DNA of 48,754 nt. It comes from Candidatus Binatia bacterium. GTDB taxonomy: Bacteria > Desulfobacterota > Binatia > HRBIN30. The notes beneath the pieces were generated by a model that was given only the letters and a program-made list of their open reading frames with translations, made no database searches and was not told the DNA's origin. Made by a program: the position numbers and the translations under genes. Positions 34,476 to 43,468 of the stretch are shown here, piece by piece. Positions within the stretch are counted from its first letter, which is position 1; each line of letters begins with the position of its first letter. Location of the stretch: positions 1 through 48,754 of the forward strand of contig JAKLJW010000038.1 in NCBI GenBank assembly GCA_023150935.1, given 5' to 3'.

Positions 34476-34532
34476 TGCCGGGTTCGCCACCAAACGGGCT
34501 CGGCCTCTCTGTCCCGCGGGCTCTTCACCCTC

Positions 34533-36830
34533 TCATCGGGATAGCGCCCCGGACGGGGGCGAACTCGAAGCTGCAGACAGAGCGCGCAGCAAGCCCTGCT
34601 GGCGCCAGAGTATAATCAGCCCGATGAATGCCCATGTCAGCTCGCGGATGCGCCGGACGATACCCGCCGCCAGTCCCTTGGCCGGTCCGAGACCGAGGAC
34701 CGTGAAGATCAAGACCTTGCCCCCCTCCTGCGTCCCGGCTTTCACCGGCACGAAGAACAGCAGACCGTCTATGGCAGCAGAGAGCACTTCGATCGTCAGG
34801 GCGCGCTCGACACTGGCGCCGACGTCGAGAAACCACAGAATTAGGTACATCTCCAGCACGCCGCAGGTCCATCCGACAAAGAAACAACCCGCGGAGCGAA
34901 CAAAGGCGCGACTCGACTTGCCGTGGAAGCGCGCGATCTCGGCGTCGAGACGCTCGAAGCTTCTCAGCAGGTGCGGTCCACGCTCCGGCAATCCCAGCCG
35001 GTGCGCCGCTCGCAATAGCGGCGCGAACATCCCCCGGCGCTGCGCCCAGATCAACGCTGCCGCCGCGGCCGAGAAGAGCGCCAGACCGATGAGCATGCCC
35101 CGGCGGACCCCCGACGGCAGCGGCGCCTCGTCGAGCACCAGTAGCAGTCCGACCACGATGAAACCGATCTGTCCCACCGCCTGCGTCAGCTTGGCCACCG
35201 CCACCGACGCGACCAGCGAAGTCATCGGGGCCGCGTCCCGCAGGAGCCGCGTGCGCACGAACTCGCCGCCGAGCGTCGCCGTCGGCGTCGTGTAGTTCAC
35301 CCCGTCGCCGGCAATGCGCGCCGCAACGAATCGCCGGAACGGGATCCGCGGCCGGGGCTCGGGAAAGGCGAAAAACCAACCGAACGTGTTGGCCGTAATG
35401 GCCAGCGACTCCTGCGCGATGATGAGGAGAATTCCCCAGCCCACGAGCCGCAGGTTGGCGAGTACCGAGGCGGCACCGAGCTGGTAGACCAGGAAGACGA
35501 ATAGTCCGATGCCGGCCGCCAGCAAGAGGCGCTCGATGTTGCGCAACGGCCCACTCGGCCGACCCGCGCCCGCGCCCGCATCGATCGGCTCTGCCTCGCT
35601 TGCCGCCCTCTGCGGTCGTTCCGGGACCTCTTCGGCGGCGGGGATCACAATCCACCAGTACGCGACGACGACGAGAGCCGCAAACGCATACGACCCCACC
35701 GCGGCTCCCCAGACGAACCACGCCAAACGGTCAACCACGGCGAAGAGCACCAGCAGATAGGCGAAGTCGCGACCCATCACCGCCTCGATCGCCCGCAGCA
35801 GCCAACGCCGCTTCCGGTGCCTCGGCAGGTCGCACGGAACGCGCGTCAACGCCTCGATGCCGGGGAGATATCGGTACGCGACGAGGCCGTTGACGGCGAA
35901 CCCGCCGAGCAGCAACGCCAATAACCATCCGAACGGAGCCTCGGCATCGCGGCGGTAGAGACCAATCCCGAGACCGACAAAGATAGCGGCGTGTACGATG
36001 TTGTCGTTGAGGATGTCGAAACGCCGCCCCGCATCGGAGTCCTGAAAGCGTAATCGTGCCACCTCCCCGTCGCAGCCGTCGACCATGGTCGAGAACAGGA
36101 ACAGGAGCGTGCCGGCCAGCCCTGTCCAATAGGTTCCCGCCCCGAGAAAGACCGCTCCCAACAGGCCGACGGCCGTTGCCAGCACGGTCACCTGATTGGG
36201 CGTGAACTCGGTGTGTCGGACCAACCAGCGGCTGATCGGCGTCGAGATGCGACGGTCGAGGAGTCGCGCCAACGGTCCGTCGGTTGCAGCACGTTCTTGA
36301 CGCAGTTGTTCCGCAAGCGCCGTCTCCGCCGCCTTGACCTGTGCCTCGTCGGCCACGCGCCAGCAGAAGACGCCGTCGCCCGGGGTCGACCGCCATGCAC
36401 CCTTCGCGTTCAGAAAGGCGTCAAGCGCAGGTCCGACATCGGCTGCCGTTTCGTAAAGGCCGGAAGCGCGCAGGTCCGCCGCCCGAATCAGCGCGACGCC
36501 GGCACCGGTGCCGGCGAACTGCAACGGTGTGCCGTCTAGCTGCGCGTCCGCAAGGCGTTCGAAAGTCGCCTGGGTCACCACGCAGTCGGCCGGAACGACG
36601 ACGACGCGCTCATCGTCGTCGGACGAGCAGGCGCGGCCGATCTCGACCGCGCGAGTGCGCGGATCGGCATCGAACAACGCTTGCACACGCTGCGTATGCG
36701 GCCCGTCGGCAATGACGATGCGAGCGAAGCCGGCGCGCTGCCCCGCCAGCACGGCGCGCAGCAAGATCGGCAGGCCGGCAACGCGCAGGAAGCTAGCCGC
36801 CGTGGGCGGCAGTACGAGGAGCGTCGACAC
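34533..36830 (-). CDS. Three-part fusion: nucleotidyltransferase-like, CDP-alcohol phosphatidyltransferase, HpnL-like flippase domain
   Basis: A 765-residue membrane protein. Residues 1-180 look like a nucleotidyltransferase (VLPPTAASFLRVAGLPILLR, then VVVVPADCVV) but lack the GxGxR start, so it may be inactive. Residues 190-390 are a CDP-alcohol phosphatidyltransferase with the full motif DGEVAR..G...D...D (D254-D276), preceded by TPNQVT and DGCDG, closely like di-myo-inositol-phosphate-phosphate synthase. Residues 430-755 are a multi-spanning domain of the lysylphosphatidylglycerol-synthase/HpnL flippase type. The GTG start at 36830 overlaps the dehydrogenase gene by 38 bases, with AAGGA ahead. 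It could transfer an activated polyol phosphate to a lipid and flip the product. Confidence 0.82.
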   Translation of the reverse strand: MSTLLVLPPTAASFLRVAGLPILLRAVLAGQRAGFARIVIADGPHTQRVQALFDADPRTRAVEIGRACSSDDDERVVVVPADCVVTQATFERLADAQLDGTPLQFAGTGAGVALIRAADLRASGLYETAADVGPALDAFLNAKGAWRSTPGDGVFCWRVADEAQVKAAETALAEQLRQERAATDGPLARLLDRRISTPISRWLVRHTEFTPNQVTVLATAVGLLGAVFLGAGTYWTGLAGTLLFLFSTMVDGCDGEVARLRFQDSDAGRRFDILNDNIVHAAIFVGLGIGLYRRDAEAPFGWLLALLLGGFAVNGLVAYRYLPGIEALTRVPCDLPRHRKRRWLLRAIEAVMGRDFAYLLVLFAVVDRLAWFVWGAAVGSYAFAALVVVAYWWIVIPAAEEVPERPQRAASEAEPIDAGAGAGRPSGPLRNIERLLLAAGIGLFVFLVYQLGAASVLANLRLVGWGILLIIAQESLAITANTFGWFFAFPEPRPRIPFRRFVAARIAGDGVNYTTPTATLGGEFVRTRLLRDAAPMTSLVASVAVAKLTQAVGQIGFIVVGLLLVLDEAPLPSGVRRGMLIGLALFSAAAAALIWAQRRGMFAPLLRAAHRLGLPERGPHLLRSFERLDAEIARFHGKSSRAFVRSAGCFFVGWTCGVLEMYLILWFLDVGASVERALTIEVLSAAIDGLLFFVPVKAGTQEGGKVLIFTVLGLGPAKGLAAGIVRRIRELTWAFIGLIILWRQQGLLRALSAASSSPPSGALSR

Positions 36831-37866
36831 GGCCGTCCTTCACCGGGAGTTGGCGCGGCAGGGCCAGCACTACGCCGCCGCTGCGGCTCGAGGCATAGGC
36901 CAGGTGGAGCATCGTCAGGCAAAGCTCGGCCTCTTTGCGGCCGCGCCCACGAGCCGCCGGATCATCGAGTTCTCGCTCGAACTCGGCCACCACGCCTGCG
37001 AACCAATCCGGATGGTGCGATCCGGCAGACAGCGCCGTACCCAGCATGCGGGTTTCGCGACCGCCGTCGGTGTCGAGGTCGACCCGGGCGTCGTCCACCA
37101 GCAATTCGCCGCGGCTGCCGAGCAAGCGCCAGCGGGTGCTCCGACCGGTCGCCGCCCACGTCAGCCGCACTTCGGCGGTCAACGAAGGGAAGCCGACGGT
37201 GCAGGTCGCCGTGTCCTCGACGTCCGCATCGACGAAGCGCCGCCGCTCCAACCGGGCGGCAATGTGCGCCGGTGACTCGCCGGCAAGTCCGAGCAGGAGA
37301 TAGAACGCATGCCAGCCGTGGTCGACGAGGATCCCGCCGCCACCGATACCGGCCTGCAACCGCCAGTTCTCGGCCGTCGTCACCGAACAGCCGTCGCGCT
37401 CGGTTTCGATCTCGATGCGGCGCAAGGCACCGAGCCGACCGTCGGCCAGGATCGCTCTGACCAGCCGATACGCCTCGGCATGGCGCCAATTGTGTACCGG
37501 GAAGAGCACTACGCCCGCGCTATCCACGGCATCCGCCGCCGGCGCGTAGTCCGCCAGCGAAGTCGCGAGCGGTTTCTCGCACAGCACGTGCGCGCCGCCG
37601 GCGGCGGCAGCAACGATCGCCGCGGTGTGCATGGCCGGCGGGGCCGCGATGTCGACAAAGTCGAGTCTCTCGGCCGCGAGCAAGGAGGCGATGTCCGGAT
37701 AAACCCGTGCCGCCGGCAGGAGTTCCTGCGCGAGCAGGCGCCGGCGCGGGTCGGGATCGGTGACGGCGACAATGCGGAACCGGTCGCACGCTCGCCAGCC
37801 CGGCACGTGGCCGTTGGCGGCGACGTTGCCGAACCCGACGATGGCGCCGTCGCGCACCGCGGTCAT
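36793..37866 (-). CDS. Gfo/Idh/MocA family oxidoreductase
   Basis: A 357-residue NAD(P)-dependent dehydrogenase. The Rossmann motif is IVGFGNVA, followed by VTDPDPRRR, the family EKP triad in VLCEKPLATSL, and the active-site segment GGGILVDHGWHAFYLL. Members oxidise cyclitols, sugars and sugar-nucleotides at one hydroxyl. With the aminotransferase just upstream, it could make the ketone that is then aminated. ATG at 37866 overlaps the aminotransferase stop by four bases (ATGA). The specific polyol cannot be told from sequence. Confidence 0.88.
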   Translation of the reverse strand: MTAVRDGAIVGFGNVAANGHVPGWRACDRFRIVAVTDPDPRRRLLAQELLPAARVYPDIASLLAAERLDFVDIAAPPAMHTAAIVAAAAGGAHVLCEKPLATSLADYAPAADAVDSAGVVLFPVHNWRHAEAYRLVRAILADGRLGALRRIEIETERDGCSVTTAENWRLQAGIGGGGILVDHGWHAFYLLLGLAGESPAHIAARLERRRFVDADVEDTATCTVGFPSLTAEVRLTWAATGRSTRWRLLGSRGELLVDDARVDLDTDGGRETRMLGTALSAGSHHPDWFAGVVAEFERELDDPAARGRGRKEAELCLTMLHLAYASSRSGGVVLALPRQLPVKDGRVDAPRTAAHGG

Positions 37867-39230
37867 TTCCGGTACGCGCCCGAGGCCGCCACTTCGGCGA
37901 ATACTTCGTCGAGAATGGCGATGCCGTCGCGGGCTTCGCTTTCGGTGATTATGAGCGGCGGATTGATCCGCACGCGCGCGAAGTAGCCCATGAGAAGCAG
38001 ACCGCGCCGCAGCGCGCCGAGGAAGATCCGCTCGCTCACCGCGGCGGACAGCGGCTCTCTGGTGGCGCGGTCTTTGACCAGATCGAGACCGATCAGCAGG
38101 CCATGTCCGCGCACGTCGCCGATGAACTCGTACTTCTCCTGCAGGGCCTTCAACTCGTCGAGGAGAAAAGCTCCGACCCGACGCGAGTTGTCGACGAGTT
38201 CGTCATCGATGATCGTCTCAACCGTGGTCAGGGCCGCCGTCGCCGCCAGCGCGTTGCCGCCGTAGCTCGACGAGGAGCTACTGGGCCTGGCAAACGGCAG
38301 TGACGAGGTGATCGCGTCGGTCGAGATCAGGCCGGTGACCGGAAAGCCGCAACCGAATCCCTTGCCGATGGTCATGATGTCGGGCTCGGTATCGGTGTGT
38401 TCGCAGCCGAACATCGTCCCGGTCCGACCGAATCCGGTGATCATCTCGTCGGCGATCAGCAGGGCCTCGTTCTCGCGGGCGATCTCGGCAATGCCCGGAA
38501 GGAACTCCGGCGGCGGGACGATGTTGCCGGCGGTGCCCTGAATCGGCTCGACGATGATCGCCGCCACCGAACCGGCCGTGGCGGTCTTGAGCGAATCGCG
38601 CACGAAGTCCAGGCAGAACATGCCGCAGTCGGGATGCTTTAGCCGGAAGGGACAGCGATAGCAGTCGGCGTAAGGAACGAGATGCGTGCCCGGGTAGAGC
38701 GGACCCCACTTCTGCTTCCACGGATCGCCAATGAGACCCATGACGCCACCGGTCTTGCCGTGAAAGCCGCCCCAGAAACCGACGATTTCGTGTTTCTTCG
38801 TATATGACTTGGCGAGACGCACGGCGGCTTCGACGGCCTCGGCGCCGCCGCTGTATAGCTGGGTGCGTTTGAGCGCACCGGGCGTCAACTCGGCAAGCAA
38901 CTTGAGCAGTGCGGCGCGCGGCTCGCTGGTGAAGCTGCCAACGGCGAGACGGCCGACCTGGTCGGTCAGCGCCCGCACGAAGCGGGGGTGGGAGTGCCCG
39001 AGGCTGGCCACCGCCACGCCGGCGAAGAAGTCGAGGTACTCGTTGCCGTCGGCGTCGTACAGCCGGCAACCCTTGCCCTCGACCATGGCGAGTTCGGAGA
39101 GCTGGGCGATGCGTTGCAAACCCGGCGCGATCCAGTCGCGTTCGGCGTCGATAATGGCCTTCGAGCGCGGTCCCGGCAGGCGCAGCGCGTGCGCCTCCTG
39201 GGGCCTGTCCTGTTTCTGCACAGTCTTCAC
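37863..39230 (-). CDS. Class III PLP-dependent aminotransferase
   Basis: A 455-residue aminotransferase of the ornithine/4-aminobutyrate class. It has RLYDADGNEYLDFFAGVAV, HGKTGGVMG, the PLP-contacting Asp in LLIADEMITGFGRTG, and the Schiff-base lysine in MTIGKGFGCGFP. A cysteine-rich insertion, CYRCPFRLKHPDCGMFC, is unusual and might bind a metal. HpnO, which makes aminobacteriohopanetriol, is also a class III enzyme, so a lipid side chain is possible. GTG at 39230 overlaps the ATP-grasp TGA as GTGA. Transaminates a ketone or aldehyde intermediate of the operon's product by inference. Confidence 0.9.
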   Translation of the reverse strand: MKTVQKQDRPQEAHALRLPGPRSKAIIDAERDWIAPGLQRIAQLSELAMVEGKGCRLYDADGNEYLDFFAGVAVASLGHSHPRFVRALTDQVGRLAVGSFTSEPRAALLKLLAELTPGALKRTQLYSGGAEAVEAAVRLAKSYTKKHEIVGFWGGFHGKTGGVMGLIGDPWKQKWGPLYPGTHLVPYADCYRCPFRLKHPDCGMFCLDFVRDSLKTATAGSVAAIIVEPIQGTAGNIVPPPEFLPGIAEIARENEALLIADEMITGFGRTGTMFGCEHTDTEPDIMTIGKGFGCGFPVTGLISTDAITSSLPFARPSSSSSSYGGNALAATAALTTVETIIDDELVDNSRRVGAFLLDELKALQEKYEFIGDVRGHGLLIGLDLVKDRATREPLSAAVSERIFLGALRRGLLLMGYFARVRINPPLIITESEARDGIAILDEVFAEVAASGAYRK

Positions 39231-40030
39231 TGGAGCGTCGTAACCTCTTGAATGTACGCGGCAATTGCCGATGCCGCCCGAGAGCGACAGCGAGCGTAGC
39301 TAGGCCAATCGTTCAAGTCAATCAGGGTCAGGCGGCCGCTCGGATCGCAGACGCAATCGCCACCGTAGATCTCGACACCAAGCGCCGCCGCCGCCTGCTG
39401 GCCGAGGCGATCGATGCCGTCGTGCACGCTGTCGGCGAGGCCCCCACCGGGAGGTCTGACACCGAAAAAGAAGCGTCCGCGCACGGCGTAGAACTTCACG
39501 ACCGCGCCGGGGACATGGCGTTGCACGACCGCGGCGCGAATACCGCGACTGCGGAAGCCGGACACCGCGGCGTCGAAGGCGGCGGGCGTGTCGACGAAGA
39601 CGACGTCGTCGGGGTCGGTGGCATGCACGTCGCCGCGCTTGAGCCAGGCACCGTCGGGGAACATCGCGCCGGCCGGCACCGCGTCGGTCGCGATCATCCG
39701 GCTTTCTGGAAACGCGATCCCGGCGGCAGTGAGTAGCGGCACGGTGCGGTGCCGCTGACAGTTGAGGATGGCCTCGGGCGTGTTGACGACGCGGATACCG
39801 CGCCGCTCCCATGCCGCCAACCGCGCGAGGGCGCGGTCGCCCTGGGCCATCGTGAACACGACGGTACCGACTTGCGGCTCCGGCCAGCGTTCGTCGTCGC
39901 CATCGACGACACCGACCGCACACCCCGCCGCGCGCAGGGTGTCGATCACCGCGTCGAGGATGGCTCGGTCGTCGTCGACGCGGCCCGGGGAGAATACCCT
40001 CTCGCGCCTGATGCCGAGGAACGCGCTCAT
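39227..40030 (-). CDS. ATP-grasp family ligase or kinase
   Basis: A 267-residue protein with an ATP-grasp-like layout: AWLKRGDVHATDPDDVVFV (lysine and adenine-site region), VVQRHVPGAVVKFYAVRG, EIYGGDCVC and the metal-binding end LIDLNDWPSYARC (D-x-N). This resembles ATP-grasp enzymes that either join a carboxylate to an amine or phosphorylate inositols (the ITPK-like order Q..V...VKFY and DxNxxPS). I cannot choose between ligase and kinase. ATG at 40030 overlaps the nucleotidyltransferase stop by four bases. I recall similar uncharacterised proteins beside nucleotidyltransferase genes elsewhere. Confidence 0.78.
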   Translation of the reverse strand: MSAFLGIRRERVFSPGRVDDDRAILDAVIDTLRAAGCAVGVVDGDDERWPEPQVGTVVFTMAQGDRALARLAAWERRGIRVVNTPEAILNCQRHRTVPLLTAAGIAFPESRMIATDAVPAGAMFPDGAWLKRGDVHATDPDDVVFVDTPAAFDAAVSGFRSRGIRAAVVQRHVPGAVVKFYAVRGRFFFGVRPPGGGLADSVHDGIDRLGQQAAAALGVEIYGGDCVCDPSGRLTLIDLNDWPSYARCRSRAASAIAAYIQEVTTLQ

Positions 40031-40734
40031 GCGCGATAGCCTCCGCGGACAAATACCTCCGCCACGGCCAGGTCCTCCGGGCGATCCACGTCCACGGTCT
40101 TGCCGACCCGGGTGCCGTACAGCCGGTATCCGCTCGTCAGCAGATGGCCGAGGAACTGCCGCAGGGCGGTGAACCCGCGTTGCCGCGCCGTGTCGATCTC
40201 GCGGAAGATGACCGGATCGAAGACGTAGAAGCCGGCGGTGACCAGGCCGCTGCCACTGGCCTCCGGGCCCAGCGCGCTCAGGCGGCCATCGGGATCGAGT
40301 CGGGCCCAGAGCGGTTTCTCGTCGTCGACGAACGTGCTGAGGGCCAGTACCGCATCGGCCTCGGTACGATCGGTCGCCCCAACAGCGAAGTCGCGAATCG
40401 TGATCGAGCTGCAAACGCCGTCCACCGTCAGCAGCAGGAAGCGCGACGGACCCAGCAGGGGAGCAAGCGTGAACAAACTTTCCATCGAACTGGGCGTCGT
40501 GCGCCGCACGAAGGCGAAGCGCAGCCCGGGCCAGCGGCGGCGGCAGTGGTCCTCGATGCCGGTGGACATCTCATTCACGATGCAGGCAACCTCGGCGATG
40601 CCCGCCGCCGACACCCCGGCCAGGACGTAGTCGATGAGGGCCTGTCCGGCGACCTCGACCAGCGGCTTCGGCCGGGAAATACCCGCGGCGACCAGACGTT
40701 CGCCCAGCCCCGCAGCGATGATCGCAGCCTGCAT
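40027..40734 (-). CDS. Sugar/polyol-phosphate nucleotidyltransferase
   Basis: A 235-residue NTP-transferase with the N-terminal signature AAIIAAGLGERL and RPKPLVEVAG (nucleotide and substrate lysines), a central LLLTVDG metal site, and the closing KTVDVDRPEDLAVAE. It should activate a phosphorylated sugar or cyclitol with CTP or another NTP. The next transferase gene in the operon belongs to a class that uses CDP-alcohol-type donors, which favours CTP, though this is inferred. The ATG at 40734 lies one base past the HAD TGA. Confidence 0.88.
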   Translation of the reverse strand: MQAAIIAAGLGERLVAAGISRPKPLVEVAGQALIDYVLAGVSAAGIAEVACIVNEMSTGIEDHCRRRWPGLRFAFVRRTTPSSMESLFTLAPLLGPSRFLLLTVDGVCSSITIRDFAVGATDRTEADAVLALSTFVDDEKPLWARLDPDGRLSALGPEASGSGLVTAGFYVFDPVIFREIDTARQRGFTALRQFLGHLLTSGYRLYGTRVGKTVDVDRPEDLAVAEVFVRGGYRA

Positions 40735-40735
40735 A

Positions 40736-41428
40736 TCAGCCTCTTGCCCCCGCAACGATGGCCGGCAACTCCGCCAGAGCGTGGATTCGATGATCGACTA
40801 TGAGCGGGTCGGGACACACGGGAGGCGGCGAGCCGACCAGCCACGCCGTACGCAAACCGGCGCCCCATGCACCGGCGATGTCGTTGTTGAACGAATCGCC
40901 CACGTAGAGAGCCTCCAGGGGCAGGCAACCGACCCGCCGCAGGGCGAGCGTGAAAATGCCGGGAGCGGGCTTGCGGAGGCCGACGCGGTTCGAATCGACG
41001 ATAGCGTCGAGCAGCGGGGCGATGCCGTTGTCGGCGAGGACACGGTCGACGTTGCCGTAGAAGTTCGACACGACGCCCAACGCCACGTGGGGACGGAGGA
41101 GTTCGAGGACGCTGCGGCTTGCCGCGAGCGCGGCGGCCGCCCGATCGAGGAAAGCGTCGGCGATGCGGTCGGCGACCGCCGCCGCGGCGGGTCCGAGATG
41201 CGCGACTTGATGGCGCGTGTGGAACGTTACGGTAGCCCGCAGGTCCATCCCCGCCACGGCCGGGTTGGCGTACGCGGCCCGAGTTGCGGCGTCGAAGGCG
41301 GGGCGGAACCGCTCGAAGGACAGGTCGACGCCCGCATCGCGATAGAGGGCGAGGAAGCGATCGAGCCAGTGTGAAGCCGGCCCGTCGAGCGTGCCGCCAA
41401 AGTCGAACAGGACGGCGCGGAGGCGCAT
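40736..41428 (-). CDS. HAD-superfamily hydrolase
   Basis: A 230-residue haloacid-dehalogenase-like enzyme. Motif I is LFDFGGTLDG, motif II VVSNFYGN, motif III GLRKPAPGIF and motif IV YVGDSFNNDIAGA. The nucleophile Asp is present, but the usual second Asp (DxD) is Gly, as in a subset of the family, so phosphatase turnover may be altered. The ATG at 41428 starts the conserved N-terminus; a strong ribosome site is not evident. It is the first gene of the seven-gene operon, next to the divergent glpD. A phosphate-removing step on a polyol intermediate is the simplest role. Confidence 0.85.
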   Translation of the reverse strand: MRLRAVLFDFGGTLDGPASHWLDRFLALYRDAGVDLSFERFRPAFDAATRAAYANPAVAGMDLRATVTFHTRHQVAHLGPAAAAVADRIADAFLDRAAAALAASRSVLELLRPHVALGVVSNFYGNVDRVLADNGIAPLLDAIVDSNRVGLRKPAPGIFTLALRRVGCLPLEALYVGDSFNNDIAGAWGAGLRTAWLVGSPPPVCPDPLIVDHRIHALAELPAIVAGARG

Positions 41429-41720
41429 CAGCGGGACGTAAGCCACGCAGCCCGGCGGAGTCAACGGCCGGACAAAGGAGCCGGAGACCGGGAACCGGCG
41501 AGGAGCGAGGGGACTGCGACGGACGCCGCTCGGCCCCTCGCGCGCCCGGCGGCCCCGCTTCCGAATCGTTGACAAACCGCGGCGCCGCTGATTGATGTCG
41601 GAATGGGTGTCGGTGGAGCCGGCACACCACCCGGCGCACGACCACGAGTGATAATGGTGCAGGCGGGGATAGAGCGTGTCGCGGACCGCGTGAGCGTGCG
41701 GCTGGAGAATCGAGCGTGGC
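41429..41720. promoter_or_regulatory. Divergent promoter region of the lipid-like operon and the glpD-like gene
   Basis: A 292-base gap between divergent starts at 41428 (-) and 41721 (+). It contains no protein-like frame and no convincing hairpin. Promoters for both units are expected here, but no good -35/-10 or sigma-54 sites were found by eye. Confidence 0.4.
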
Positions 41721-43412
41721 ATGAGAAGTCCCGTCGAGTTTTCACATCGGACGCGAACCAGGGCGCTGGAGACGCTCGACCGCGAGCCATTCGACCTCCT
41801 GGTCATCGGCGGCGGCATCACCGGCGCCGGCATCGCGCGGGACGCCGCGCTGCGCGGCATGCGGGTGCTGCTGACCGAACGGCGCGACTTCGCCGTCGGG
41901 ACCAGTAGCCGATCCTCGAAACTCATCCACGGCGGCGTGCGCTACCTGCAACAGGGCGACGTCGGGCTGGTCATGGAGGCCGCCAACGAGCGCCGCGTCC
42001 TGCGTCGTCTCGTGCCGTACCTGGCGCGGCCGATCCAGATGCTGGTGCCCGCGCAGCGGCGTTCGGGGTACGCCAAGCTGAGTGCCGGTCTGTGGACCTT
42101 CGACCGCATGGCGCGGGTGTCTCACGACGAACGTAACCAGATGCTCGACCGTGAGGAGACGTTGCGCCTCGAGCCGTTGCTGCGCGCCGATAACATCTAC
42201 GGGGCGGCCGTGTATTACGAGTGCCTGACCGACGACGCGCGTCTGGTACTCGAGAACCTCAAGTCGGCAGTGGCGTTTGGAGCCACGGCCGTGAACTACG
42301 CCCCGGTTGAACGGCTCGTCATCGAGGGTGGCAAGGTCGTGGGAGCCGTGGTGCGCGACGTCCTCGGCGAGCGGGCGATCGAGGCCAGGGCCAGCGTGGC
42401 GGTCAATGCCGCCGGGCCGTGGGTCGACGAAGTGCGACTATTGCAGGGCGGCGGCGAGAAGCCGCGCTTGCACCTGACCAAGGGCATTCACCTGATCGTG
42501 CCCCGCGAGCGTCTGCCGGTGGTGCGCAGTGTGGTCATGACGGCGCGCGACAAGCGGCCGGTGTTCGCGGTGCCGCGCGGCGATACCGTTTATCTCGGTA
42601 CCACCGATACCAATTACGACGGACAGTACGACGACCCCGCAATCACCCGGGAAGACGTCCAGTACCTGCTCGATGCGGCCAACGACACGTTCGACGTCGC
42701 GCCGCTGGGCTTCGACGACGTCGTCGGCGCGTGGGCCGGCTTGCGTCCGTTGCTGCACCAGGACGGCAAGAAGCCGGAGGAGATCTCGCGCAAGGACGAG
42801 ATCATGGTGGGACCTGCAGGCTTGATATCGATTGCCGGCGGCAAGCTCACTACGTACCGGAGAATGGCCGAGCGAGTCGTCGACATGGCGGCCGAGCGAG
42901 CCGCCAGATTAGACGGCAAGCGGCCGCACCGCCGGGGCGAGAGCGATAGCGAGTTGCTGTGCGGTGGCGCCACCGACGAGGACCTCGCAGCGTTTATCGC
43001 GCGGCTGCGAACGAAATGGCCGGAGGCGGACGCCGACATCGTCGAGCGTCTGGTCGGCACGTACGGCAGCAACGGATCACGGATCGTGGAGGGGATGATG
43101 GCGGACCCGGCCCTGGGCGAGCGCGCGGTGCCGGACCTCGCTCTGACCCGCGGCGAGGTCGCCTACGCCGTGCACGACGAAATGGCGATGACGCTGGAGG
43201 ACGTGCTGGAGCGGCGGACAAGGCTGTTCTTATGGGACGTCCACAACGGTCTGACCGCGGCGCCGCGGGTCGCCGACTGGATGGCGCAACTCCTTGGCTG
43301 GAGTCCCGATCGTCGCCGCGCGGAGCTTGCAGCCTACGAGGACCACGTGCGCGACGTGAAGGGCTTTCTCGGGGACGCCGAGCCGGAGGAGTTGCGGGCC
43401 CTGAGGGCGTGA
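41721..43412 (+). CDS. glpD: Glycerol-3-phosphate dehydrogenase, FAD-dependent (GlpD-like)
   Basis: A 563-residue flavoprotein. It has LLVIGGGITGAGIARDAAL (FAD), TSSRSSKLIHGGVRYL, TKGIHLIVP (substrate His), RPVFAVPRGDTVYLGTTDT, GAWAGLRPL and IAGGKLTTYR. These are the substrate-binding parts of GlpD, and all look intact. The enzyme oxidises glycerol-3-phosphate to dihydroxyacetone phosphate, passing electrons to quinone. ATG at 41721. Only 56 bases separate it from the GlpK-like kinase, so they form an operon for polyol-phosphate use. Confidence 0.92.
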   Translation: MRSPVEFSHRTRTRALETLDREPFDLLVIGGGITGAGIARDAALRGMRVLLTERRDFAVGTSSRSSKLIHGGVRYLQQGDVGLVMEAANERRVLRRLVPYLARPIQMLVPAQRRSGYAKLSAGLWTFDRMARVSHDERNQMLDREETLRLEPLLRADNIYGAAVYYECLTDDARLVLENLKSAVAFGATAVNYAPVERLVIEGGKVVGAVVRDVLGERAIEARASVAVNAAGPWVDEVRLLQGGGEKPRLHLTKGIHLIVPRERLPVVRSVVMTARDKRPVFAVPRGDTVYLGTTDTNYDGQYDDPAITREDVQYLLDAANDTFDVAPLGFDDVVGAWAGLRPLLHQDGKKPEEISRKDEIMVGPAGLISIAGGKLTTYRRMAERVVDMAAERAARLDGKRPHRRGESDSELLCGGATDEDLAAFIARLRTKWPEADADIVERLVGTYGSNGSRIVEGMMADPALGERAVPDLALTRGEVAYAVHDEMAMTLEDVLERRTRLFLWDVHNGLTAAPRVADWMAQLLGWSPDRRRAELAAYEDHVRDVKGFLGDAEPEELRALRA

Positions 43413-43468
43413 CCCGTTGGGGCGGGCCGGCCTTTCGTCCCGCCGCCCGCCTCTGGTAGACAGCGGCC

